A stretch of 64,000 nucleotides of DNA, taken from NCBI RefSeq assembly GCF_014647655.1, contig NZ_BMPP01000008.1, positions 62,001 through 126,000 of the forward strand, read 5' to 3'. The DNA is from Deinococcus malanensis (lineage in GTDB: Bacteria > Deinococcota > Deinococci > Deinococcales > Deinococcaceae). Both the position numbers and the translations under genes were made by a program. Positions within the stretch are counted from its first letter, which is position 1. Every line of letters begins with the position of its first letter. Of this stretch, positions 18,919 to 28,305 are shown piece after piece. The notes below the pieces were generated by a model. The model was not told the origin of the DNA. It made no database searches and was given only the letters and a program-made list of their open reading frames with translations.

Positions 18919-20487
18919 ATGAAAACCCCCCTGACGCCCCTTGACCTTGTCCGACGTGGTCTTCACGTCTATGCCGAGCGCACCGCCGTGATTGAGCCGG
19001 GCGGCGTGCAGTTCACCTACCGGCAGTGGGGTGAGCGCCTGTTCCGCCTAGCCAGGGCCGTGCAGACGGCAGGCTACGGCGGCCGGAACGTCGCAGTGCT
19101 TTCGCCCAATACCCACAGCGGTCTGCTGACCTACAGCGCCGTGCCCTGGGCGGGCAGCGTGCTGGTGCCGCTGAACACCCGCCTGAGCCCACAGGAGTAC
19201 GAGTTCCAGCTGCGCCACGCGGAGGTGGCGTTGCTGCTGGTAGACGAGTCCCTGCTGGACCGGGTGCAGGAGGTGGCCGCGCGGCTCGGGGTGGAGGTCT
19301 GGGTCATGGGAGACGCCCGGGGTGGGGCGCAGGCCTTCGAGGCGCGCCTTCTGGCCCAGGACCCTTCACCGTTTCCGTTGCCGGTGCAGGACGAGGACGA
19401 CACCATCACCATCAACTTCACGTCCGGCACGACCAGCAGCCCCAAGGGCGTGATGCTCACGCACCGCAACACGCTGCTCAACGCCGTCGAGACGCTGTAC
19501 TACTTCAAGCTGGACAGTGACAGCGTGTACCTGCACACCCTGCCGGATTTTCATGCCAATGGCTGGGGCGGCGTGTGGAGCCCGTTCGGCGTGGGCGCCA
19601 CGCACGTGACACTGCCGGCGGTGCGGACCGACGCGGCGTATGAGGCCATCGAGCAGTATGGGGTCACGCATCTGTGCGCCGCACCCACCGTGCTGTCCAT
19701 GCTGACTGACCCGGCCCAGGCCCGGCACGTGAGCCGGCCTGTCCGGGTGGCCACTGCCGGCAGCCCACCCCATGCCCGCACCATTGCTGACATGAATGAC
19801 CTGGGCTTTCACGTTACGCAGGTGTACGGCCTGACCGAGGTCAGCCCCCTGATCACCGTGGCCGAACTATCTGCCTCAGAAGAAGCCCTGCCCACCGCTC
19901 AGCGCGCGCCCCTGATTGCCCGGCAGGGCTACGAGATGCTGCTGGCTGGCGAGGTGGACGTGCTCGACGAACACCTGAAGCCCGTGCCCCACGACGGTGT
20001 GACGCTGGGAGAGATCATGGTGCGCGGCAACCTGATCATGAAAGGTTATTACCAGAACCCGGAGGCCACGGCCGAAGCACTGCGTGGCGGCTGGTTCCAC
20101 ACCGGTGACGTGGCCGTGACGTATCCCGACGGCCGCATGGAGATCCGTGACCGGCACAAGGACGTCATCATCTCAGGCGGCGAGAACATCTCCTCGGTGG
20201 AGGTGGAGGGAGTGCTGTATGCCCATCCGGCCGTGCGCGAGGCCGTGGTAGTCGCGATGCCGCACGAGCAGTGGGGAGAGGCGCCCTGCGCGTTCGTGGC
20301 GCTGCACCAGGGCCAGCAGGTCACGGCCGGGGACCTCAATGCCCACGTTCGGGCGCACCTGGCCGGCTTCAAGGTGCCCAGGCACTACGAGTTCCGGGAT
20401 GAGTTGCCCAAGACAGCCAGCGGGAAGTTCCAGAAGTTCATCCTGCGTGCCGAGCTCTGGCAGGACCGGGCGCGGCGCGTGAACTGA
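18919..20487 (+). CDS. Long-chain acyl-CoA synthetase (AMP-forming ligase)
   Basis: 522 aa ANL-superfamily enzyme that activates an acid as acyl-AMP and then as acyl-CoA. The AMP-binding signature is FTSGTTSSPKGVMLTHRN; later motifs are VYGLTEVSP (A5), GGWFHTGDVA (A7), DRHKDVIISGGENI (A8) and the C-terminal catalytic Lys in PKTASGKFQK. The form resembles acyl-CoA synthetases such as AlkK types, so medium- or long-chain fatty acids are likely. The ATG at 18919 has GGAGG about ten bases before it; the upstream frame extension runs through promoter-like sequence (TACAGT near 18868) and is not coding. Confidence 0.92.
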   Translation: MKTPLTPLDLVRRGLHVYAERTAVIEPGGVQFTYRQWGERLFRLARAVQTAGYGGRNVAVLSPNTHSGLLTYSAVPWAGSVLVPLNTRLSPQEYEFQLRHAEVALLLVDESLLDRVQEVAARLGVEVWVMGDARGGAQAFEARLLAQDPSPFPLPVQDEDDTITINFTSGTTSSPKGVMLTHRNTLLNAVETLYYFKLDSDSVYLHTLPDFHANGWGGVWSPFGVGATHVTLPAVRTDAAYEAIEQYGVTHLCAAPTVLSMLTDPAQARHVSRPVRVATAGSPPHARTIADMNDLGFHVTQVYGLTEVSPLITVAELSASEEALPTAQRAPLIARQGYEMLLAGEVDVLDEHLKPVPHDGVTLGEIMVRGNLIMKGYYQNPEATAEALRGGWFHTGDVAVTYPDGRMEIRDRHKDVIISGGENISSVEVEGVLYAHPAVREAVVVAMPHEQWGEAPCAFVALHQGQQVTAGDLNAHVRAHLAGFKVPRHYEFRDELPKTASGKFQKFILRAELWQDRARRVN

Positions 20488-20497
20488 GCCCTGGTGC

Positions 20498-20526
20498 TTG
20501 ACACCGGAGGCCTCACAAAGTATACT
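20498..20526 (+). promoter_or_regulatory. Near-consensus sigma-70 promoter TTGACA-N17-TATACT
   Basis: -35 TTGACA at 20498-20503, exactly 17 bases of spacer, -10 TATACT at 20521-20526. It is the best promoter match in the window and no plus-strand gene follows. Transcription should start near 20533. Confidence 0.85.
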
Positions 20527-20532
20527 AGCGTT

Positions 20533-20714
20533 TCTGGTCTGGTTGAGCCGCGCTCAGCTTTGGACTATGCACTGTGCAATTCACGATGTACCCATGCACT
20601 TGAGGGAGACGCCCACCTCCAGGATCAAAAAACGGGCGTGCGAGCTGTCAGGGCGGCGAAAGAGCCGCGCAGCAGCACCATACGGGAAACCTCACGGGGT
20701 TTCCCCTTTCTGTT
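20533..20714 (+). ncRNA. Candidate small RNA of about 180 nt
   Basis: The segment lies between the consensus promoter (20498-20526) and a hairpin terminator (20684-20705 with CTTTCTGTT tail). No credible reading frame with a ribosome site fits inside. Predicted local stems: TGAGC/GCTCA (20544-20556), ACGCCC/GGGCGT (20609-20639), GCGGC-GAAAGA-GCCGC (20653-20668), then the terminator. The sequence lacks the conserved SRP, tmRNA and RNase P motifs I know. The size and strong promoter would suit a 6S-like RNA, but the 5' and 3' halves do not pair well enough to call it. Its 3' end overlaps the end of the minus-strand kinase gene, so antisense effects are possible. Confidence 0.55.
20684..20714 (+). 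terminator. Terminator of candidate small RNA
   Basis: GGGAAACC (20684-20691) pairs with GGTTTCCC (20698-20705), then CTTTCTGTT. There is no T-run in the minus direction, so it serves the plus strand although the minus-strand stop codon (20692-20694) sits in its loop. Confidence 0.65.
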
Positions 20715-21240
20715 GCCGTGTCCATGCCAGGGCGCTATGCAGGCTGTCTGGGACGGTGGTATCCAGGCGCAGCAGGGGCGCGTTCAGCATCAGCGGATGC
20801 CAGCAGGCACTGTCCGGCAATGTTTCGTGGTCAAAGGGAAAGTCGATGTAAGGTCGCTGTCCCGATGCTACCCGCCCGGCATGGCGCCGCTTGAGCTCAG
20901 CCAGTGGCGCCTCGCAGTAAACCTGGGCCAGACGTGCGCCGTGTGCCCTGGCCAGTTCCAGAATGTGCGTCTCGCTCACCGGCCGGTAGAAGTGGGATTC
21001 GAGCACGAGGCTGCCGCCAGAACGCAGAATCACATCGGCCACCTGCCACATCACGGCGAAGCTGAGCGGACCGGACTGCGCCCGTGACAGGTCCGGGAGG
21101 TGCTCGTGCAGGATCTGCTTGTACTCGTCCTTGGTGACCAGTGGAAACTGCAGCTCACGGGCAAGCCAGGACCCCAGAAACGTTTTGCCGGACGCAGGCA
21201 GTCCCGAAACTGCCAGAAGCAGAGGGGAGCTGGCTCTCAC
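20692..21240 (-). CDS. P-loop kinase-like ATPase (second of coupled pair)
   Basis: 182 aa. Walker A GLPASGKTF near residue 15; the next block (LVTKDEYKQILHEHLPD) fits a substrate-binding helix of small-molecule or nucleotide kinases. A second strand ends in GGSLVLESHFYRP, in the place of Walker B. Similar proteins are annotated only as AAA or zeta-toxin-like kinases. It begins with GTG at 21240, overlapping the upstream kinase stop by four bases (GTGA). Substrate unknown. Confidence 0.78.
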   Translation of the reverse strand: MRASSPLLLAVSGLPASGKTFLGSWLARELQFPLVTKDEYKQILHEHLPDLSRAQSGPLSFAVMWQVADVILRSGGSLVLESHFYRPVSETHILELARAHGARLAQVYCEAPLAELKRRHAGRVASGQRPYIDFPFDHETLPDSACWHPLMLNAPLLRLDTTVPDSLHSALAWTRQQKGETP

Positions 21241-21779
21241 GCTGTGACTCCGTAGCTGAGATACAGATCGGCAAGCAAGGTGGCGAAGGCTTCGGACACT
21301 GTCTGCCCGGCCGTCTCGATGATCAGGCGACGTTCAGCCCAGGGCTCGAAATTCTGCCGGGACGCCTGAACAGTTTCCCACCGTGGCGGCGCCCAGATGC
21401 CGGGAAGGTGACCATCCAGGAGGGCCGCCGCGTCCGCTCGGTGTCCAACCCGGCGACGATGTTCGTCCTGATCGGAACAATGGACCTCGATATTCACCAG
21501 TGTCGTGCCCGCCTGATCCGCCACGCCCCGCCAGGCCTGACGAGTGACCGCGAGAGGGTTTACACTGTCCGCCACCACATTCAGGCCCAGGTGCAGATTG
21601 TCGGCGGCAATGGCATAAGCCGCAGCGTAGCCGGTGACGCCCGCCGCCTGTCCAGTTGCACTCAGGATGGCGGCTTCCACGCTGTCGACCCGGATGTACG
21701 CCGCCTGGAGGTGAGGGGCCAGCAGACGTGCCAGTGACGATTTCCCTGTGCCGGGCAGGCCTGAAAAGACGACGAGCAT
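21237..21779 (-). CDS. P-loop kinase-like ATPase (first of coupled pair)
   Basis: 180 aa. Walker A GLPGTGKSSLA at residues 7-17, then YIRVDSVEAAI and LNVVADSVNPLAVTR, a typical order for small P-loop kinases (gluconate- or adenylylsulphate-kinase-like). It resembles its downstream neighbour in plan and probably arose by duplication. The ATG at 21779 follows its -10 box by seven bases; the frame above it crosses that box. Confidence 0.78.
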   Translation of the reverse strand: MLVVFSGLPGTGKSSLARLLAPHLQAAYIRVDSVEAAILSATGQAAGVTGYAAAYAIAADNLHLGLNVVADSVNPLAVTRQAWRGVADQAGTTLVNIEVHCSDQDEHRRRVGHRADAAALLDGHLPGIWAPPRWETVQASRQNFEPWAERRLIIETAGQTVSEAFATLLADLYLSYGVTA

Positions 21780-21786
21780 GGAAAAC

Positions 21787-21792
21787 AAGGTA
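21787..21792 (-). promoter_or_regulatory. -10 box TACCTT for kinase pair
   Basis: TACCTT, seven bases before the ATG at 21779. Confidence 0.5.
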
Positions 21793-21852
21793 GCGGATGC
21801 CTGGGGCCCTCCGGCAGACATATCGCGTCCAGCGCCACCTGGACCGACAACA

Positions 21853-21883
21853 CAGAGGCCTGAGCATTATGCTCAGGCCTCTG
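21853..21883. terminator. 31-base perfect palindrome after groEL
   Basis: CAGAGGCCTGAGCAT, one central T, then its exact reverse complement. It sits 79 bases past the groEL stop and just upstream of the kinase pair promoter. It has no clear T-run, so it may end transcription or protect the mRNA 3' end. Confidence 0.6.
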
Positions 21884-21961
21884 TGGTTCCTGCGCTCTAT
21901 CGGGTCTGGGGTCTGCACCCTTTTGCCGCTTTCACGCTGGAGAATTGGGCTCCGGCTCCCT

Positions 21962-23623
<1,662 letters not shown>

Positions 23624-23670
23624 TTAATTCAGGTCTGAACAGACAGCAGAAAGAGGGTTGGAAAAACGCC

Positions 23671-23958
23671 TTACTCGACGATGGCGAGAATGTCGCGCTC
23701 AGCCAGGATCGAATAGTTCTTGCCTTCCAGGCTGACTTCGGTGCCGCCGTACTTGGCGAAGTAGACGGTGTCACCTTCGTTGACATCCAGCGCCACGCGG
23801 GTGCCGTTGTCCAGCATCTTGCCGCTGCCGACGGCGATGACCTTGCCGCGCTGGCTCTTTTCCTTGGCGGTGTCGGGTACGTACAGGCCGCCGGCAGTCT
23901 TCTGCTCGGCTTCTTCAATGATTTCAACCAGAACTCGGTCGCCCAGGGGTTTCAGCAT
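23671..23958 (-). CDS. groES: Co-chaperonin GroES (10 kDa)
   Basis: 95 aa lid of the GroEL chamber: [14 protein letters not shown] at the start, mobile loop [17 protein letters not shown], and KYGGTEV near the end. The ATG at 23958 has GGAGGAA seven bases upstream; the 13 extra residues in the open frame before it cover the ribosome site. First gene of the groESL operon, with a good sigma-70 promoter at 24041-24070. Confidence 0.98.
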   Translation of the reverse strand: MLKPLGDRVLVEIIEEAEQKTAGGLYVPDTAKEKSQRGKVIAVGSGKMLDNGTRVALDVNEGDTVYFAKYGGTEVSLEGKNYSILAERDILAIVE

Positions 23959-24040
23959 GTGGGTTCCTCCTGCAATGAGATATGGGATATGGGGCACTCG
24001 ACCGCTGGACTGCCCAGCGGTTTTTGCCGTTCCGCACGCG

Positions 24041-24070
24041 AGAATAGACCTGGAGTAAGAAAAATGTCAA
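24041..24070 (-). promoter_or_regulatory. groESL promoter TTGACA-N18-TATTCT
   Basis: On the minus strand: -35 TTGACA (24070-24065), 18-base spacer, -10 TATTCT (24046-24041). The leader is about 75 bases. Confidence 0.75.
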
Positions 24071-24131
24071 ATACCCGAATCCGACAATCTGAGTCTGGGG
24101 CGCTCAAGGTGCGCCAGCACGTGCAATTCAC

Positions 24132-24150
24132 ATAGTAGCTTGCTATCTAT
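24132..24150. promoter_or_regulatory. Imperfect palindrome upstream of GGDEF-RHH gene
   Basis: ATAGTAGCTTGCTATCTAT, with core TAGC-TT-GCTA and flanking ATAG/CTAT. It overlaps the possible -35, so it is a candidate operator, perhaps for the encoded ribbon-helix-helix domain. Confidence 0.35.
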
Positions 24151-24169
24151 TATCTCAAACATATATACA
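24140..24169 (+). promoter_or_regulatory. Possible promoter of the GGDEF operon
   Basis: TTGCTA at 24140-24145 and TATACA at 24164-24169, 18 bases apart (TATATA at 24162 would give 16). A start near 24176 would leave a leader of about 80 bases ending in AAGGAG. Confidence 0.4.
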
Positions 24170-24258
24170 TTGGACAGTAATACAGCTGATCCCAGGCTGA
24201 TGGTCGGCAACCCATCAGACATCGTTCCTGCCTTCCCAGTCTGCTTGAAGGAGATCGT

Positions 24259-24864
24259 ATGCCCCGCCCCGATATTCTGAACAAAAATGCCTTTGAGGAC
24301 GCCTTTCACAACCTGAATGGCGCTCCGGTCACCCTGGCGGTGCTGGATCTGGATCACTTCAAGACGCTGAACGATAGCTTGGGCCACAGTGAGGGTGACC
24401 GTGTGTTGCGCGGTGTCGAGCGGCTGCTCAGCGGCAGTCTTCCAACCGGCAGCCTCATCGGGCGGATTGGAGGCGACGAATATGCCGCGCTGCTGCCGGA
24501 AACTGCGGCAGAGACCGCACTGATTCTGTTCGACGAGGTGATCCGGCACTTTCATATCCACCGCGATCCGCACTGGCCGCGTCAGCTGGGCCTGAGTGTG
24601 GGACTTGCGGCGCGCCCAGCACACGCCACGACATTCCCGGACCTGTACCGCGCCGCTGACGAGGCCCTGCTGCGGGCCAAACGGGAGGGGCGGGCCCGGG
24701 CCTGCATTTATGTGGAAAGCAAGATGGTGCTCAAAAGCAACTATTACCCCAAGAGCCAGCTGGAGCGTCTGGCCAAGCTGTCCGGCGCGCTGGGCCGCAC
24801 TGAGGCCAGCCTGCTGCGTGAGGCCCTAGACGATTTGATCGCGCGTCACCGGGAGGCACTGTGA
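24259..24864 (+). CDS. Diguanylate cyclase (GGDEF) fused to ribbon-helix-helix domain
   Basis: 201 aa, soluble. Residues 5-152 form a complete GGDEF domain: [18 protein letters not shown] (metal and GTP binding), active-site loop RIGGDEY (GGDEY at 71-75), LSVGLA, and the [13 protein letters not shown] helix. Asp and Glu needed for cyclisation are present; Tyr replaces the last Phe, which is seen in active enzymes. The RxxD inhibitory site is absent (PTGS at 62-65). Residues 158-197 ([31 protein letters not shown]) match the CopG-type ribbon-helix-helix DNA-binding fold. No sensor domain precedes GGDEF. It heads a four-gene operon and overlaps the next gene by GTGA. Confidence 0.85.
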   Translation: MPRPDILNKNAFEDAFHNLNGAPVTLAVLDLDHFKTLNDSLGHSEGDRVLRGVERLLSGSLPTGSLIGRIGGDEYAALLPETAAETALILFDEVIRHFHIHRDPHWPRQLGLSVGLAARPAHATTFPDLYRAADEALLRAKREGRARACIYVESKMVLKSNYYPKSQLERLAKLSGALGRTEASLLREALDDLIARHREAL

Positions 24865-25526
24865 CAGGCGTGGCGACGACTGGCCCGGTCACTGAGGTGA
24901 TATCCGCGGGCTGGCATGTGGCTCTTTCCGAAGCCTGGGAGGCCTATCTGCACGGCTCGTATCCCATCGGGGCGTGCGTGGTGGACCAGACTGGGCATGT
25001 TCTTGCCTGGGGACGCAACCGCTTGGGCGAACCCCGCCGTGTGGAGGCTGGAGTGATCAGCGGTCATGACCTTGCCCACGCGGAAATCAATGCCCTGCTT
25101 GCCCTGGCGGACATGCCCAGGCCTGAGTGTTACGGCTGGACGGTGTTGACTACGGTTCAGCCCTGCCCACAATGTGCCGGGGCCATTGCCATGAGTGGGG
25201 TGCGCGCGGTGGAGTATGCGGCGCCAGACCCCTGGGCCGGGTGCACCCGCCTGCTGACCGAGGACTCCTACGTCAGCCGGAAGGCCATCCGGGTGGGCCG
25301 CGCGCCAGCCATTGTGCAAGTGGTGGCGCTGCGGCTGGCCCTGGTGGGCTTTCTGGAAGAAGGTCACTCCTCGCTGGAGTCCTCGCTGATGCGGTCCTAC
25401 CGCCAGACTCACCCGGGAGATCTCGAGGTGGCGACCAGGTTCCACCGATCCGGAGCGCTCCAGGCACTGCGGGAAGAGAGGGCGCCCGTGAATGAAGCCC
25501 TGACCCTGTTGGAGGCTGGCGCATGA
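24861..25526 (+). CDS. Zinc-dependent cytidine/deoxycytidylate deaminase-family protein
   Basis: 221 aa. The deaminase zinc site is complete: H73-A74-E75 (HAEINALL) with the proton-shuttling Glu, and P101-C102-x2-C105 (QPCPQCAGAI). The body resembles dCMP/guanine/tRNA-adenosine deaminases but has about 80 extra C-terminal residues that are mostly helical and that I cannot place. The substrate could be a free base, nucleotide or modified nucleotide. Starts at GTG 24861 inside the stop of the GGDEF gene, and its own stop overlaps the ATG of the next. Confidence 0.85.
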   Translation: MTGVATTGPVTEVISAGWHVALSEAWEAYLHGSYPIGACVVDQTGHVLAWGRNRLGEPRRVEAGVISGHDLAHAEINALLALADMPRPECYGWTVLTTVQPCPQCAGAIAMSGVRAVEYAAPDPWAGCTRLLTEDSYVSRKAIRVGRAPAIVQVVALRLALVGFLEEGHSSLESSLMRSYRQTHPGDLEVATRFHRSGALQALREERAPVNEALTLLEAGA

Positions 25527-26482
25527 ACTTCCTGGACCTGTCGCCTTCGCCCGAGCGGACCGGACGCGCCTGTGCCTGGATCGAACAGGACGGCCGCCTG
25601 TTGATGGCAGCCCGGGACAGCGGTGGCTGGACCCTGCCCGGGGGCGGAATCCACCCGGAGGAAAATCCCGCTCAGGCCGCCGTCCGTGAGGCCTGGGAGG
25701 AATGCGGCGCCCACGCCGAAGTGACTGGTGAGCCTGTCATCCTGCACAGTGCGTCCGGAATGGCCTCAGTGTGTTTTCCGCTGCGCCTGATCTCTCCTGA
25801 GCTGGAGCCCAGTCCCGAGGGGCGCCCTGTGGCCTGGATTGATCCTCGCGTGCTCCCGTGGGCAGACGACGTGCAACTGCGGCAGGTGCTCCGGGCACGT
25901 GGGGAAACGCCGCAGCACCTGGATCTCCCGCCCCTGGTGGCCCAGGCCGACGCTGAAGGGGCGAAGACAGGTTTTGACTACGGCTGTTCGCTGGAGGTTG
26001 GACGTCTGCTGCGCGTACTGGCCGCCTCGCGTCCGACAGGACATCTGCTGGAACTGGGCACTGGACTGGGTACGGGCGCAACCTGGCTGCTGGCGGGCAT
26101 GGGCAGGCACGCCCAGCTTCTGACAGTGGAGAACGACCCGGACCGGGCCCTGACAGCAAGGAAGCTGTTGCAGCACGACTCCCGTGCCGAAGTCCTGCAC
26201 GGCGACTGGACCGAAACACTGGCTCACGGTCCTTTTGATCTGATTTTTGCCGATTGCGCGCCGGCTAAACGGGAGTCGGCCCAGCTGGACCGGCTCGTGA
26301 ATGCCCTGTGCCCAGGCGGGGTGCTGGTGCTGGACAATTTCACCCCTCCCACGCGGCTGCCCGCCGCATTCCATGGCGGCGACGCGACACGGGAGGCGCT
26401 CTTCGGTCATACGAGGCTGAGTTGCGTCGAGGTGCAGGTCAGCGCCCGTGAATGTGTGCTCCTGGCCACGCGGTGCGGATGA
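25523..26482 (+). CDS. Nudix hydrolase fused to SAM-dependent methyltransferase
   Basis: 319 aa with two enzyme domains. Residues 13-125: Nudix fold with a perfect box at 41-63 ([20 protein letters not shown] then CG), so it should cleave a nucleoside diphosphate linked to another group. Residues 150-319: class I methyltransferase with motif [17 protein letters not shown], acidic VENDPDRA and motif [10 protein letters not shown], closest in style to catechol-type O-methyltransferases. No linker longer than about 25 residues separates them. Neither product is predictable. Coupled by four-base overlaps on both sides. Confidence 0.85.
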   Translation: MNFLDLSPSPERTGRACAWIEQDGRLLMAARDSGGWTLPGGGIHPEENPAQAAVREAWEECGAHAEVTGEPVILHSASGMASVCFPLRLISPELEPSPEGRPVAWIDPRVLPWADDVQLRQVLRARGETPQHLDLPPLVAQADAEGAKTGFDYGCSLEVGRLLRVLAASRPTGHLLELGTGLGTGATWLLAGMGRHAQLLTVENDPDRALTARKLLQHDSRAEVLHGDWTETLAHGPFDLIFADCAPAKRESAQLDRLVNALCPGGVLVLDNFTPPTRLPAAFHGGDATREALFGHTRLSCVEVQVSARECVLLATRCG

Positions 26483-27081
26483 GCCACCTTTACCTGACCC
26501 TGCTGCGCCATGGCCGCAGCCGCGCCGACGATGAAGACGTTCATGAGGGCCGCTACGACTCGCCTCTGACTGCAGTGGGCCGCGCGCAGGCTGAGGCGCT
26601 CTCGGCCTACTGGCAGGCCTACCCACCGGGCTTCGACCGGGCGTACACGTCCACCCTGCTCCGGGCCCGTGAAACGGCTCAGATCGTGACGGACGGACTC
26701 CACGTGCCCCTGACACCCACTCCACTGCTGATGGAATGGGATAATGGCCCGCTGGCCGGCCTGTCACGTGAAGCGGCGCTGGCCCGGTATCCCATCCCGA
26801 ACTTCCGACATGACCTGGACGTGTTTACCTCTGAAGGTGGGGAAAGTCAGGCTGCCATCCGGGCGCGCGCCCTGCTGGCCCTGGAACTGCTCTGGCAGGG
26901 TGGGGAAGAGCGGCTTCTGGTCGTCTCGCACGGCGGCTTTCTGAACACCCTGCTCCGGGAACTGCTGGGCTCGGAGCGGGCCTGGTTTGCCTTCAGCGAC
27001 ACGTCATTTACTGCCGTGCGCCTGAGCCGTGGCAGCCACACTGCGCTTGTCACCGGTGTGAACCTGACGCCGCATCTGTAG
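26479..27081 (+). CDS. Histidine phosphatase family protein
   Basis: 200 aa. The catalytic LLRHGRS (R10-H11-G12, with H11 the phosphate acceptor) stands at the N-terminus, with [11 protein letters not shown] (second Arg), the acid-base Glu region EWDNGPL, and the second His in VVSHGGF. This is the phosphoglycerate-mutase-like branch, whose members dephosphorylate sugar phosphates, nucleotides or cofactors. Last gene of the overlapping operon; the ATG at 26479 overlaps the previous stop. No clear terminator follows. Confidence 0.88.
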   Translation: MSHLYLTLLRHGRSRADDEDVHEGRYDSPLTAVGRAQAEALSAYWQAYPPGFDRAYTSTLLRARETAQIVTDGLHVPLTPTPLLMEWDNGPLAGLSREAALARYPIPNFRHDLDVFTSEGGESQAAIRARALLALELLWQGGEERLLVVSHGGFLNTLLRELLGSERAWFAFSDTSFTAVRLSRGSHTALVTGVNLTPHL

Positions 27082-27145
27082 GCTCAGCCCTCCTGGCTGG
27101 CTGCACAGTTCCTTTCGGATCTGGCCCTCCGACATACTTGGGCCT

Positions 27146-27733
27146 ATGCACCACGATCTGATCCTCCGGGACGGCGACCTGACCCTGCGGCCTCTGAGTG
27201 CTGCGGATATCCCGGCGTTATGTACGCTGGCGGATCAGTGCGCCGGTGAGCTCCGGTTTATGGGAACCAGTCCTGCGGCCGCCGGTTACTACCACGCGGC
27301 TCTGGACGCACCGGACCATCAGCCGTTCGTTATCGAGGTGGGTGGAGAGCTGGCCGGAAGCACCCGCTACGGGGATATCCGCGCGGCACATGCGGGGCTG
27401 GAGATCGGCTGGACCTGGCTGCATCCGCGCTGGCACGGCTCCGGTATCAACCGCCGTATGAAGTGCCTGTTGCTGCGCCACGCCATTGAGGTCATGGGGA
27501 TGGAACGCGTGCAGATCAAGACCGACATTCTCAATGTGCGTTCACAGCGGGCCATCGAGAAGCTGGGCGCCGTGAAAGAGGGTGTGCTTCGGCGCCATGT
27601 GCGCCGCCCGGACGGGTCCATGCGCGACACCGTGATGTACAGCGTCACGGGCGAGGACTGGCCAGCGGTTCGGGACCGGCTGTGCTCAGGACTCAAGCCC
27701 CTCAGGGCTGCTGGAGAAGCGGATACGGATTGA
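27146..27733 (+). CDS. GNAT acetyltransferase, RimJ/RimL type
   Basis: 195 aa. N-terminal [19 protein letters not shown], then the acetyl-CoA region [20 protein letters not shown] and the RimJ/L motif [22 protein letters not shown]. Members acetylate ribosomal protein N-termini, amino-acid antimetabolites or nucleotides; the substrate is open. CATACT lies seven bases before the ATG and may be its -10. It converges on the M23 peptidase gene with a 32-base overlap. Confidence 0.85.
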   Translation: MHHDLILRDGDLTLRPLSAADIPALCTLADQCAGELRFMGTSPAAAGYYHAALDAPDHQPFVIEVGGELAGSTRYGDIRAAHAGLEIGWTWLHPRWHGSGINRRMKCLLLRHAIEVMGMERVQIKTDILNVRSQRAIEKLGAVKEGVLRRHVRRPDGSMRDTVMYSVTGEDWPAVRDRLCSGLKPLRAAGEADTD

Positions 27734-28220
27734 TCGCCCCGCCCGGCGTATAGATGCCGTAATGCAGATGGGGCGGCGTGCCGCGCGCGTTGCCACTGTT
27801 GCCCACGTATCCCACCACATCGCCGGCCTCTACCCAGTCACCGCGCTCCAGACCCGGCACATAGCGGTCCAGGTGCGCGTAGTAGTGCCGCTGACCGCCC
27901 GGGCCCAGCAGCATGACCGTGCGCCCACCCAGGGTGTTGGGGCCAATATTCAGCACCATGCCGCGCGTGGTGGCCTGGACCGGCGTTCCACGCGCGGCGA
28001 AGATATCAATGCCTTCGTGACGGCGCCCGTTGCTGCGTGCCCCACCCCAGGTGTCCGTCAGGGCGCGGCCAGGCAGGGGATTGGGCAGACTGCCTGCTAC
28101 CGGTGCCGGCGCGCGCAGCAGTGTCATGTAACGCTGCGCCGCCTCCAGCTGTGGCCACAGCCAGACCACCAGACAGCCCAACACCGCCAGGACAAGGAAC
28201 CAGCGCACGACCCGCCTCAT
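27702..28220 (-). CDS. M23-family zinc metallopeptidase, membrane-anchored
   Basis: 172 aa. An N-terminal membrane segment ([19 protein letters not shown]) is followed by an M23 LytM domain: [10 protein letters not shown] supplies the HxxxD zinc ligands and PPHLHYGIY the HxH. Such enzymes cut peptide cross-links in peptidoglycan or act in cell-wall regulation. All zinc ligands are present, so it is probably active. CATGCT six bases before the ATG at 28220 supports this start over the longer open frame. Confidence 0.88.
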   Translation of the reverse strand: MRRVVRWFLVLAVLGCLVVWLWPQLEAAQRYMTLLRAPAPVAGSLPNPLPGRALTDTWGGARSNGRRHEGIDIFAARGTPVQATTRGMVLNIGPNTLGGRTVMLLGPGGQRHYYAHLDRYVPGLERGDWVEAGDVVGYVGNSGNARGTPPHLHYGIYTPGGAINPYPLLQQP

Positions 28221-28226
28221 CCGTTC

Positions 28227-28232
28227 AGCATG
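28227..28232 (-). promoter_or_regulatory. -10-like box CATGCT for M23 gene
   Basis: CATGCT, six bases before the ATG at 28220. Confidence 0.4.
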
Positions 28233-28293
28233 GCGCACCACCCCCGGTACGAAATCCACCGAAGGTCGCAGTCGCTCCTCGGTGGCCTGGAGG

Positions 28294-28299
28294 TAGAAT
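28294..28299 (+). promoter_or_regulatory. -10 box TAGAAT for M16 operon
   Basis: TAGAAT, six bases before the ATG at 28306. Confidence 0.65.
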
Positions 28300-28305
28300 C
28301 CCCCG

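Larger units (their letters stand above)
23959..24258. other. Divergent control region between groES and the GGDEF gene
   Basis: 300 bases. The groES side holds a stem CCGCTGG/CCAGCGG (24002-24019) in the leader and its promoter. I see no full CIRCE element. The GGDEF side is unusually AT-rich (24130-24185) and holds a promoter candidate and an imperfect palindrome. Confidence 0.6.

Noticed and set aside
20494..21087. 197-codon frame starting at the consensus promoter
   Set aside because: It crosses a terminator and lies antisense to the kinase gene, with no start signal after the -10.
23959..24070. CIRCE (HrcA) element upstream of groES
   Set aside because: Only a single half-site-like GCACTC is present; the 9-N-9 inverted repeat is absent.
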